From Fibrobacter succinogenes (lineage in GTDB: Bacteria; Fibrobacterota; Fibrobacteria; Fibrobacterales; Fibrobacteraceae), in the NCBI GenBank assembly GCA_902791475.1, contig CADAWC010000002.1:1-64000 (forward strand): a stretch of 64,000 nt of DNA, written 5' to 3'. Below are positions 44,747 to 52,258 of this stretch, piece after piece. Every line of letters begins with the position of its first letter. Position 1 is the stretch's first letter. The position numbers and the translations under genes are program-made. The notes below the pieces were generated by a model. It saw only the letters and a program-made list of their open reading frames with translations, made no database searches and was not told the origin of the DNA.

Positions 44747-44921
44747 ACAAAACACCTCGGAACGTTCGTCCCGAGGTGTAATGACGCCATTCAGCGCCAT
44801 TAGGGTGTGTGGTTTAGGAGGATCGTTTGGGCTTCAGGCGCCCTACAAGGCCGTAAACAATAGCCTATCGCAAACTCAAAAACATCCCAAATTTTTCGCC
44901 TGCAAAACAGCAAGGCTTTCC
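44747..44921 (-). ncRNA. candidate small RNA of the CAZyme regulon
   Basis: An orphan dyad (44978-44992) has TAAATTCC at the regulon spacing of 43 nt (44927-44934). Transcription from there would start near 44921 and reach a perfect hairpin ACACCTCGG / CCGAGGTGT (44752-44779) with a modest T-run. No ORF longer than a few codons starts inside. The predicted RNA of about 175 nt contains GCCTTGC/GCAGGC and GGGCGCC/GGGC pairings and a CCTCCT stretch able to pair with GGAGG sites. It may instead be the remains of a lost gene. No homologue recognised. Confidence 0.35.
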
Positions 44922-44977
44922 AATATGGAATTTAGAAACTCCAGACGCCCAAAAGGCATTTTCCCAAATATTTATCA

Positions 44978-44992
44978 TTGACATTTTGGTAA
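44978..44992 (-). promoter_or_regulatory. orphan CAZyme regulon dyad
   Basis: TTGACATTTTGGTAA, differing at one base from the GH30 dyad. No gene starts within 500 bp below it on the minus strand; see the candidate small RNA. Confidence 0.6.
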
Positions 44993-45025
44993 TGGGGGGG
45001 GATTAGGAAAGTTGCGAGTCATTTG

Positions 45026-45053
45026 CAAAAACACCCCGGGGTGCCCGAGGTGT
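45026..45053 (-). terminator. terminator of the first tandem GH43 gene
   Basis: ACACCTCGGG-CACC-CCGGGGTGT hairpin and TTTTTG on the minus strand, 33 nt after the stop codon. Confidence 0.85.
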
Positions 45054-45085
45054 TCCTGTTATTTGGTTTCGGAATTATATGAATT

Positions 45086-47278
45086 TTATCTAGCGACAGA
45101 AGTCATGAAAGTCTTGCGGCCGTCAATGCTCTTGAGCATGTAAACGCCCTTGGTAAAACCAGCACTCTGGAGGGCTTCGCCAGCCTTCTTTCCGGCGAGA
45201 TCCACCGTGCCCATGAGCTTTCCGCTCACGCTATACACGCGGTAGGTGCTCGGGGCTTTCGCCTGGAACATCAGAGCCGGCTTGAGACCCACTTTTTCCA
45301 CATCGCCAAGGGAGAACCAATCGACGTTTACGTTGTCGCCAGTAATCACGAGACGGATTACATGAGTGCCCTTAGTAAGTTTCGCCTTGCCACCATCGAA
45401 TTCCTTGTAGACGCTCCAGTCTTCACCTGTCTGCGGAACCGTAATGGTATCGCCAATTGCCTTGCCATCGGCCAAGAAGCAGAAGCTTGCGCTTTCCATG
45501 CCAGTAGAAGCTGAGGCCTTGATGGCATAATCGCCATCTTCCGGGACTTCGACCGTATATTCGAGCCATTCGCCAGAAGCCGTGTAGCCAATAGCCATGC
45601 CCGTGCCACCTTCAACAATGTCAACGCCCAAATCTTCGCGGAACTTGGCATCGCCCTGATTTTCAGAATCGTTATCGCTGTAAGAATCCACATCGCCACC
45701 GCGACCCGTGCCCGGGATGTCGTACTTTTCAGCTTCAATCTTTGCCGGGAGCTTCACGGCGACGCTATCGTAGGGAACTTGCGGAGTCGGCGGAGTTGTG
45801 CCGCTACCTTCAAAGCCCCATGCCTTAATTGCCATGGTGGAGTCCTGAGAGCCCTTGAACACGAGGAAAATTTCATCTACGATGCCCTTGAGGCCGGTCA
45901 CTTCGCAGGAATTTTCTGCAAAAGTGTTCTTGTTGCCGGTATTCTTGAGCGTACAAGTGCCAGCGAGCGTACCTGTAGCGGAGCCCGAATGAATTTCAAT
46001 CTTGTTGCCATCAGCAGCGCTTGCCGCCTGAACCACAAAGCCCGTTGCCGCCGTGCCAAAGTCCACGCCACTCACGCGAATCCAGGATTCCTTCGTGGAA
46101 AGCGGGAGCAAGAGGTGTTCTGCGACCTTGCCCGGAGCCCAGTTCGAACGGCTGCGGATGCCCTTCTGCTTGGAGCTCGTCAAAGCCGGGTACCAGTCAT
46201 ACGGATCGAAGTTTTCAATCTGCTTCGGACCTTCCTTCGTGAAGGTCAGCGACTTCATGGTACCGTCATTGTTGTAGAAAAACTCGTCAACGCTTACGCT
46301 GCGGTGGAAAGCCGGCACCGGATTCGGCTTGCCATCGTCTGCCGGGATTTTTTCGAGGCCGTCATAACCGTTTGCAATGCGGCGGTCATGGTAAGCCACG
46401 TACCAGTGGCCCTTGAATTCTGCAATGCCATGGTGGTTATTATTGTTCGCATTGATGTTCTGGCCGTTAATATTCGGGTTCCCCATGAAGATACCCTTGT
46501 ATTCGTAAGGACCCATCGGGTTCTTGGACATGCCGTATGCAATGCGCAAGTCGGCCGTACTATAAGAGAGATAGTAATTACCCTTATACTTATGGATGTA
46601 TGATGCTTCCATCGCCTTCGGACCGCCAATTTTCAGGTTGGTCTTGGAGCTCACATCGAAGCCCTTCATATCCTTGTTGAACTTGTAAATATTGAAGATG
46701 TTATTGTTGTTGTCGTTTGCCGGGCGGGAATTGCTACTACCGCCACCGAACGTGAAATAGCCCGTGCCATCGTCATCGAAGAAGATTGCCGGGTCAAAGC
46801 ACCAACCGATACCGTCGCAGTCTGCAAGACCGCCACCCCAGTTGTTGATGAGCTTCTTGTTGCCAGAGACCGGGTTTGTCCACGGGCCTGCAATGCTGTC
46901 GGCACCGATAAGGCCGACACCGCCACCACCGCCATCCGGGAACACAATGTAAAGTCTGTGGTCATTCGGGTTCACCGCAATGCCAGACGCCCAGATATCG
47001 CCAATGCCATCGACCTTGCGGGCATCGTAAATGATACCGAAGTCGGTCCAGTTCTTCATATCCTTCGTGCGGAAACCGTAAAGGGCCTTGATATTATAGC
47101 CATTGGCATTCGATGCAGCAGGGTCATCCGAGTCGGTTATGACATAGAAATAAGTATCATCGGCAGCGGCACCCGGGTCCGCCAAATAGTGGTAACTCGA
47201 AATCGGGTTGTCTGCAAGCGCGCCCACACCAAAGCCCGCCAGCAAGCCAGCCATCGTTAAACGTTTCAGTAATCTCAT
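45086..47278 (-). CDS. GH43 enzyme with two CBM6-type domains, tandem paralogue 1
   Basis: A 730-residue secreted enzyme (signal peptide about 1-22, ending GALA). GH43 propeller (about 23-335): base Asp in YHYLADPGAAADDTYFY, pKa Asp in WCFDPAIFFDDDG, acid Glu in KAMEASYIHKYKG, and the HHGIAEFKGHWYVAYHDRR blade. First CBM6-type domain about 340-495 (SSKQKGIRSRSNW to MAIKAWGFEG), second about 508-640 (LPAKIEAEKYDIPGTG), module ending GVYMLKSIDGRKTFMTSVAR. Arabinofuranosidase-like activity on arabinoxylan is likely. AAGGAG 6 nt before the ATG. Closely similar to the next two genes upstream; each has its own promoter. Confidence 0.9.
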   Translation of the reverse strand: MRLLKRLTMAGLLAGFGVGALADNPISSYHYLADPGAAADDTYFYVITDSDDPAASNANGYNIKALYGFRTKDMKNWTDFGIIYDARKVDGIGDIWASGIAVNPNDHRLYIVFPDGGGGGVGLIGADSIAGPWTNPVSGNKKLINNWGGGLADCDGIGWCFDPAIFFDDDGTGYFTFGGGSSNSRPANDNNNNIFNIYKFNKDMKGFDVSSKTNLKIGGPKAMEASYIHKYKGNYYLSYSTADLRIAYGMSKNPMGPYEYKGIFMGNPNINGQNINANNNNHHGIAEFKGHWYVAYHDRRIANGYDGLEKIPADDGKPNPVPAFHRSVSVDEFFYNNDGTMKSLTFTKEGPKQIENFDPYDWYPALTSSKQKGIRSRSNWAPGKVAEHLLLPLSTKESWIRVSGVDFGTAATGFVVQAASAADGNKIEIHSGSATGTLAGTCTLKNTGNKNTFAENSCEVTGLKGIVDEIFLVFKGSQDSTMAIKAWGFEGSGTTPPTPQVPYDSVAVKLPAKIEAEKYDIPGTGRGGDVDSYSDNDSENQGDAKFREDLGVDIVEGGTGMAIGYTASGEWLEYTVEVPEDGDYAIKASASTGMESASFCFLADGKAIGDTITVPQTGEDWSVYKEFDGGKAKLTKGTHVIRLVITGDNVNVDWFSLGDVEKVGLKPALMFQAKAPSTYRVYSVSGKLMGTVDLAGKKAGEALQSAGFTKGVYMLKSIDGRKTFMTSVAR

Positions 47279-47325
47279 TGTTCACTCCTTGGGATCGACC
47301 AAACACACCGCCATCCCGTTTTTTA

Positions 47326-47333
47326 TAAAACTA
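47326..47333 (-). promoter_or_regulatory. -7 box TAGTTTTA of GH43 paralogue 1
   Basis: Minus strand TAGTTTTA preceded by GAGGG, exactly 43 nt downstream of the dyad at 47377-47391. Confidence 0.65.
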
Positions 47334-47349
47334 CCCTCAAAAACACCAA

Positions 47350-47375
47350 AAGACCCACGAAAAATCGTAGGTCTT
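47350..47375 (-). terminator. hairpin terminator between activator site and core promoter (GH43 paralogue 1)
   Basis: AAGACC(C)ACGA / TCGT(A)GGTCTT stem with TTTT on the minus strand. It lies between the dyad and the -7 box, so it can stop read-through from GH43 paralogue 2 without touching the new transcript. Confidence 0.7.
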
Positions 47376-47376
47376 A

Positions 47377-47391
47377 TGGATAAAAAATCCA
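47377..47391 (-). promoter_or_regulatory. CAZyme regulon dyad, GH43 paralogue 1
   Basis: TGGATAAAAAATCCA, a near-perfect 15-bp palindrome; edge 99 bp above the start codon. Confidence 0.75.
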
Positions 47392-47395
47392 AAAC

Positions 47396-47477
47396 TGTCA
47401 TTCCCGCCTCCGAGCGGGAATCACCCTCTTGAAAGGAGATGCCCGATCAAGTCGGGCATGACATTAAAGCTTGTCAG
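47396..47477. repeat. REP-like palindromes
   Basis: CTGTCATTCCCGCC/GAGCGGGAAT (47397-47421) and GGAGATGCCCGATC/GTCGGGCATGACA (47436-47463), the second followed by a partial third copy (GTCAGGCATGACA). In the gap after the GH43 paralogue 2 stop codon. Confidence 0.6.
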
Positions 47478-47488
47478 GCATGACATCC

Positions 47489-49714
47489 TTAGCGAGTGGT
47501 GCGAACTCTTGCGACTGCGCCGTTGTGACGGTTACGGATGATACAAACGCCCTGCACGCTCTTGGACATGGCGTTATCGCGCCAGAGCTTCTTAGCTTCG
47601 TGGATGTGGCGAGCCGTGAAGCTCGTAATCTTCTTGCCGTTCAGATCGAACACGTCGAACGTGGCGACAGAATTTGCACCAAGCACCCTGAAGCCCTTGA
47701 TACCAATCGTTTCGTCGTCCGGATCCGTAGCATTCTTGCCAGCAGCAAACTGCATGTAGTCGATATCGAACCAGTCGCCCGTAACAGTGAAGCGCAGGAC
47801 ATGTTCACCGGCCGGGAGCGTCACGTTAGCCTTGACCTTGATAAAGTCATCCCAGCTATCGCCAGCAACCGGAACTTCAGCAACAGACTTGCCATCAATG
47901 GAAAGCGTAAAGCTAGCCGTGGAATTGTCCGTTGCCACAGAGGCAAACATCGTGTAGTCGCCATCTTCCTTGACGTTCACGGTATATTCGAGCCATTCGC
48001 CGGACTGGTTGTAGCCCACGACATAGCCTGTAGCCTTCTTGTAGATATCCACGCCGGTGTCTTCGCGGTAGCTCTTGCCGCCGTTGCTTTCGGCACCGTG
48101 GTCTTCGGAATCGTTTTCGCTGTAGGACTTGATTTCGCTACCGCGGCCAGAGCCCGGAATGTCAAAGTCTTCCATTTCAATCTTGCCCGGAATATCCCAA
48201 GCCTTGCCGCTAAACGGCTTCTGCGGTTCCGGCGGAGTCGTGCCACTGCCTTCGAAGCCCCAAGCCTTGACTGCCATGGTCGAATCCTGATTACCCTTGA
48301 ACACGAGGAACAGCTGCTTTACGACGCCCGAGAGGCCTTCGACATCGCACTTGTTTTCCACAAAGGTGTTCTTGTTGCCGGTATTCTTGATGGTGCAAGT
48401 ACCCGCAAGCGTACCCGTTGCAGAACCCGAGCGGATTTCGACCTTGTTACCATCAGCCGTGCTTGCGGCTTCAACGGTAAAGCCCGTTGCGCCAGCGCCA
48501 AAGTCCACGCCCGACACGCGGAGCCAAGCTTCCTTGCTCGAAAGCGGGAGCATCACATGTTCGGCAGCCTTGCCCTGCACAAAGTTAGAGCGGCTGCGGA
48601 TGCCCTTCTGCTTGGAGCTCGTGAGTGCCGGATACCAATCGTACGGGTCAAAGTTTTCAATCTGCGCCGGGCCTTCATCCGTCACCTTCACCGTCTGAAT
48701 GGTGCCGTCAGCATTGTAGAACATTTCATCAACAGAAACGCTACGGTGGTAACCTTCGTTTGGTTTTGCCTTGCCATCATCTGCCGGGATAATTTCCAAG
48801 CCGTTGTGGCCCTTCGCGATACGGCGGTCATGATAGACAACGTAAGAATGGCCCTTGAATTCGGCAATACCATGATGGTTGTTGTTGCCGTTGATGCTAC
48901 GGCCGTTCATGCTCGGGTCGCCAAGAATCGTACCCTTCCAGGTGTACGGGCCCATAACGTTATTCGATATACCGTAGTCAATCGTCGGAGCGCCCTGCTG
49001 CCAACCGGTACTGTAAGAGAAGTAGTAAGTACCCTTGTGCTTGTGGATGTAAGAAGCTTCGAGCATCTTGCGGGTCGGCAAGTTGTTCACCTTCACATGG
49101 GAACCGTTGCCCACCGGGGCGTTCTTGGCATCGTTCAATTTCACAATGTCAAAGTTGTCTGTATTCGGGCGGCTGTTGCTTTCGCCACCGCCCCACGTCA
49201 CGTAGGTCGTGCCGTCGTCATCAATGAAGATGCCCGGGTCAAAGCACCACGAAACGCCATCGCAACCGATGATACCGCGACCACCGACAAGCTTATCCTT
49301 GCCCTGGCCCACAGCGTTTGTCCACGGGCCTTCAATTGCAGGCGCCTTGATGTAGCCAATGCCGCCACCACCGCCATCCGGGAACACGATGTAGAACGTG
49401 CCGTTGTGGACAGCAATGCCAGAAGCCCAAATGTCGTTAATGCCGTTCACCTTGCGGGCATCGTAAATAATGCCGAAGTCGGTCCAGTTCTGCATATCCC
49501 TACTGCGGAATGCATAAAGGGCGTAAATCTTGTAACCGTTAGAATTGTACGGAGCCGGGTCATCGGAGTCCGTGATGATGTAGAAGTAATCATCGTCAGC
49601 GGCTGCACCCGGGTCAGCCAAGTAGTGGTAAGTAGAAATCGGGTTGTCAGCGAGAGCGCTTACTCCAAAGCCCGCCAAGAGTCCAAACATCGTTGCTTTC
49701 TTAAGTAGTTTCAT
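47489..49714 (-). CDS. GH43 enzyme with two CBM6-type domains, tandem paralogue 2
   Basis: A 741-residue secreted paralogue (signal peptide about 1-22, ending SALA). Catalytic Asp in YHYLADPGAAADDDYFY, pKa Asp in WCFDPGIFIDDDG, acid Glu in RKMLEASYIHKHKG. First CBM6-type domain about 345-500 (SSKQKGIRSRSNFVQG to MAVKAWGFEG), second about 515-655 (IPGKIEMEDFDIPGSGRG). The C-terminal module ends QGVCIIRNRHNGAVARVRTTR; Cys replaces the usual Tyr of GVY, as in paralogue 3. Likely arabinofuranosidase, perhaps with shifted side-chain preference. AGGAG 4 nt before the ATG. Own promoter with regulon dyad. Confidence 0.9.
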   Translation of the reverse strand: MKLLKKATMFGLLAGFGVSALADNPISTYHYLADPGAAADDDYFYIITDSDDPAPYNSNGYKIYALYAFRSRDMQNWTDFGIIYDARKVNGINDIWASGIAVHNGTFYIVFPDGGGGGIGYIKAPAIEGPWTNAVGQGKDKLVGGRGIIGCDGVSWCFDPGIFIDDDGTTYVTWGGGESNSRPNTDNFDIVKLNDAKNAPVGNGSHVKVNNLPTRKMLEASYIHKHKGTYYFSYSTGWQQGAPTIDYGISNNVMGPYTWKGTILGDPSMNGRSINGNNNHHGIAEFKGHSYVVYHDRRIAKGHNGLEIIPADDGKAKPNEGYHRSVSVDEMFYNADGTIQTVKVTDEGPAQIENFDPYDWYPALTSSKQKGIRSRSNFVQGKAAEHVMLPLSSKEAWLRVSGVDFGAGATGFTVEAASTADGNKVEIRSGSATGTLAGTCTIKNTGNKNTFVENKCDVEGLSGVVKQLFLVFKGNQDSTMAVKAWGFEGSGTTPPEPQKPFSGKAWDIPGKIEMEDFDIPGSGRGSEIKSYSENDSEDHGAESNGGKSYREDTGVDIYKKATGYVVGYNQSGEWLEYTVNVKEDGDYTMFASVATDNSTASFTLSIDGKSVAEVPVAGDSWDDFIKVKANVTLPAGEHVLRFTVTGDWFDIDYMQFAAGKNATDPDDETIGIKGFRVLGANSVATFDVFDLNGKKITSFTARHIHEAKKLWRDNAMSKSVQGVCIIRNRHNGAVARVRTTR

Positions 49715-49757
49715 AACACTCCTTAGGATCGACCATACACTGCCAATCCATCCAATC

Positions 49758-49765
49758 TAAAAGTA
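49758..49765 (-). promoter_or_regulatory. -7 box TACTTTTA of GH43 paralogue 2
   Basis: Minus strand TACTTTTA, exactly 43 nt downstream of the dyad at 49809-49823. Confidence 0.65.
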
Positions 49766-49808
49766 TGTCCAAAATCACAAAATAGCCCTGAACACGCCAA
49801 AAGATTTA

Positions 49809-49823
49809 TGGACAAAACGTCAA
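49809..49823 (-). promoter_or_regulatory. CAZyme regulon dyad, GH43 paralogue 2
   Basis: TGGACAAAACGTCAA, edge 95 bp above the start codon. Confidence 0.75.
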
Positions 49824-49845
49824 CGAGTCCGTAAAAATTTGGATG

Positions 49846-49878
49846 CAAAAAAGGCCCCTCTTGCGAGAAACCTTTTTT
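49846..49878 (-). terminator. terminator of GH43 paralogue 3
   Basis: GGTTTCTC-GCAA-GAGGGGCC hairpin (with G-U pairs) and six T on the minus strand, 27 nt after the stop codon. Confidence 0.8.
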
Positions 49879-49904
49879 AGATGGATGTGTGTTTCTTGGA
49901 GATT

Positions 49905-52136
49905 CTAGCGGGTCATGCGGACCTTAGCCATCATGCCAGTGCCACGGTTGCGGATGATGCACACGCCCTGCACATTAGCCTGGGCGCCACCACGAAGCAT
50001 GTTCTTCGCTTCGTCCATGCTATGGGCCGTGAAGCTAGAGACCTTCTTACCGGTCAAGTCAAACACGTCGTAAGTTGCAGCAGTGATTGCATTCATGCGA
50101 ACCATCTGACGGATACCCACTTCGCCACCTTCATCCGGGTCCTTGGCATCCTTGCCTGCTGCAAACTGGATGTAGTCGATGTCCATCCAGTCGCCAGTCA
50201 CGGTAAAGCGGAGGATATGCTTACCCGACGGGAGCTTCACATTAGCCTTCACCTTGCTGTAGTCGTCATAGTTTTCTTCGCCATCGTTCTTCGGGACAGA
50301 AATCGATTCCGTAATATCGTCACCATCGATGGAGAGCTTAAAGCCAGAGGTCGCATTGGCAGAAGCCACCGCCGCAAACATCGTGTAGTCGCCTTCCTTT
50401 TCGACATTCACAGTATATTCCAGCCATTCATCGGCCTGGTTGTAACCGACAACGTAACCCGTCGCCTTCTTGTAGATATCGACGCCGGTACCTTCGCGGT
50501 AGCTCTTGCCGCCATTGCTTTCGGCACCGTGGTCATCGGAATCGTTTTCGCTATAAGAATCGTTGCCTGCGCCATAGCCCGGTTCATCGAAGTTTTCCAT
50601 TTCGATCTTGCCCGGGATCGCCCAAGCCTTGCCGCCAAACGGAGTCTGCGGTTCAGGTTCGCGCTTCGTACCCTGGAATTCCCATTCAAGAACGCCCATG
50701 GTAGAATCCTTGCCATTATTCTTGAACACGAAGAACACCTGGTCGACAACGCCGGTGAGGCCCTTCATTGCGCAATCGTTATCCACGAAGGTCATGTTAT
50801 TGGCTGTCTTCGCCAGTTCGCAAGTACCGGCGAGCGTACCTGTCGCACTACCCGTATGAATTTCAATCTTGTTGCCATCGCCCACGTTTGCGGCCTTGAT
50901 GCGGAGGTTTTCAGCACCTTTACCGAAGTCCACACCAGTCACGCGGATCCAGGATTCGCTACGGCTCGTAAGCGGCAAGAGCACGTGCTTGACCGGCTGC
51001 CCCTTAGTCCAGTCCGTACGGCTACGGATGTTCATCTGCTTGGAGCTCGTCGTTGCCTTGTATGTCTTGTACGGGTCAAAGTTCTTGATTTGCTTCGGTC
51101 CTTCACGTGTGAAGGTGAGCTTGTTCATCTTGTCGCCATTCCACGTGAGTTCGTCGATGGACACGCTTCTGTGGTTTTCGTAGTTCGGGTTTTCGGAGCG
51201 CACGCCCTGCTGCGTCGTTGCAGCCGGATGGTTGTCAGAAGTCACCAAGCGACGGTCGTGGTAAACGGCATACCACTTGTCCTTGAACGGAGCAAAGCCC
51301 TGGTGGTTGTTACCACCTTCGCCGTGCGCATCAGGCACGGAGCCAATTCCCGGAATAACCGTACCTACGAAGGTATAAGGCCCCCAAATATTGTTGGACA
51401 TACCATAGTCAATCACCTGGCTACGGTTGTTGAAGCTCAAGTAATAAGTGCTACCCTTCTTGTGCAGGTAAGGAGCTTCAAAAGAGTTCGGCAAAGAAAC
51501 CTTCTTCAAGGAGTTCTTGTCGAAAGTAATCTTGCCATTGCTTTCGGTAAAGCTGATAATGTCAAAGTTGTTGCCATACGGGCGGCTGGAGCTTTCGCCA
51601 CCACCGAAAATCACGTAACCCTTGCCGTCGTCATCAATCAAGATGCCCGGGTCAAAGCAGTGCGCAATGCCGTCGCAGCTACCAATCAAGCTACCGCCAC
51701 CTGCAATTCTATTGACGCCATGGGTTTCCTTGACCGGGTCGGTATAAGGACCATCGATAGCCGGGGCGGTAATCATACCCACGCCGCTTGCACCATCAGG
51801 GTAAACAATGTAAACCTTGCCGTTTTTCACGGCAATGCCCGAAGCCCAGGTGTTGTTCGGATAGTTCCCGAATTCACGCCTGGAGCGGAAAATCATGCCG
51901 TGATCAGTCCAGTTCTTCATGTCTTCAGACGTGAAGGCGTAAAGGCCGACAATATCGTAGTTCCAGTTCGTCTGGTTGTTATAGTCATCCACATCGGTCA
52001 AGATGTAGAAGGTATCACCGTCAGAGGCGCAAGAAGGGTCCGCCAGATAGTGATAGCTAGAAATAGGGTTGTCAGCAAGCGCGCTTACACCAAAGCCAGC
52101 AATTAAGCCCAGTGCAGCCAAACGTTTCATGTTCAT
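49905..52136 (-). CDS. GH43 enzyme with two CBM6-type domains, tandem paralogue 3
   Basis: A 743-residue secreted paralogue (signal peptide about 1-23). Base Asp in YHYLADPSCASDGDTFY, pKa Asp in HCFDPGILIDDDGKG, acid Glu in NSFEAPYLHKKGS. The most diverged of the three in the propeller (HGVNRIAGGGSLIG, PGIGSVPDAHGEGGNNHQG). First CBM6-type domain about 355-505, second about 520-655 (IPGKIEMENFDEPGYGAG), C-terminal module ending QGVCIIRNRGTGMMAKVRMTR. The ATG at 52136 is chosen because AAGGAG lies 5 nt upstream; a longer in-frame reading to 52232 would begin before the promoter. Arabinofuranosidase-like. Confidence 0.9.
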   Translation of the reverse strand: MNMKRLAALGLIAGFGVSALADNPISSYHYLADPSCASDGDTFYILTDVDDYNNQTNWNYDIVGLYAFTSEDMKNWTDHGMIFRSRREFGNYPNNTWASGIAVKNGKVYIVYPDGASGVGMITAPAIDGPYTDPVKETHGVNRIAGGGSLIGSCDGIAHCFDPGILIDDDGKGYVIFGGGESSSRPYGNNFDIISFTESNGKITFDKNSLKKVSLPNSFEAPYLHKKGSTYYLSFNNRSQVIDYGMSNNIWGPYTFVGTVIPGIGSVPDAHGEGGNNHQGFAPFKDKWYAVYHDRRLVTSDNHPAATTQQGVRSENPNYENHRSVSIDELTWNGDKMNKLTFTREGPKQIKNFDPYKTYKATTSSKQMNIRSRTDWTKGQPVKHVLLPLTSRSESWIRVTGVDFGKGAENLRIKAANVGDGNKIEIHTGSATGTLAGTCELAKTANNMTFVDNDCAMKGLTGVVDQVFFVFKNNGKDSTMGVLEWEFQGTKREPEPQTPFGGKAWAIPGKIEMENFDEPGYGAGNDSYSENDSDDHGAESNGGKSYREGTGVDIYKKATGYVVGYNQADEWLEYTVNVEKEGDYTMFAAVASANATSGFKLSIDGDDITESISVPKNDGEENYDDYSKVKANVKLPSGKHILRFTVTGDWMDIDYIQFAAGKDAKDPDEGGEVGIRQMVRMNAITAATYDVFDLTGKKVSSFTAHSMDEAKNMLRGGAQANVQGVCIIRNRGTGMMAKVRMTR

Positions 52137-52180
52137 ACACACTCCTTCGGACCAGCCATACACCGCCAATCCATCCATTA

Positions 52181-52188
52181 TTAATCTA
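52181..52188 (-). promoter_or_regulatory. -7 box TAGATTAA of GH43 paralogue 3
   Basis: Minus strand TAGATTAA preceded by GGAGG, exactly 43 nt downstream of the dyad at 52232-52246. Confidence 0.6.
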
Positions 52189-52200
52189 CCTCCAAACAAC

Positions 52201-52229
52201 AAAAAAAGACCTGCAATGCGATGCAGGTC
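52201..52229 (-). terminator. terminator of the lipoprotein gene, nested in the next promoter
   Basis: GACCTGCA / TGCAGGTC perfect 8-bp stem and seven T on the minus strand, 30 nt after the lipoprotein stop. It lies between the dyad (52232-52246) and the -7 box (52181-52188). Confidence 0.85.
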
Positions 52230-52231
52230 CA

Positions 52232-52246
52232 TTGATAAAATGTCAA
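52232..52246 (-). promoter_or_regulatory. CAZyme regulon dyad, GH43 paralogue 3
   Basis: TTGATAAAATGTCAA, a near-perfect 15-bp palindrome, edge 96 bp above the start codon. Confidence 0.75.
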
Positions 52247-52258
52247 TAGTGGATAAAT

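Noticed and set aside
44781..44981. Plus-strand ORF of 66 codons next to the orphan dyad
   Set aside because: No ribosome-binding site, no motif, reads against the predicted small-RNA promoter.
47396..47477. Attachment site or integron-like site
   Set aside because: No integrase and no tRNA gene nearby; the palindromes match the dispersed REP-like family.
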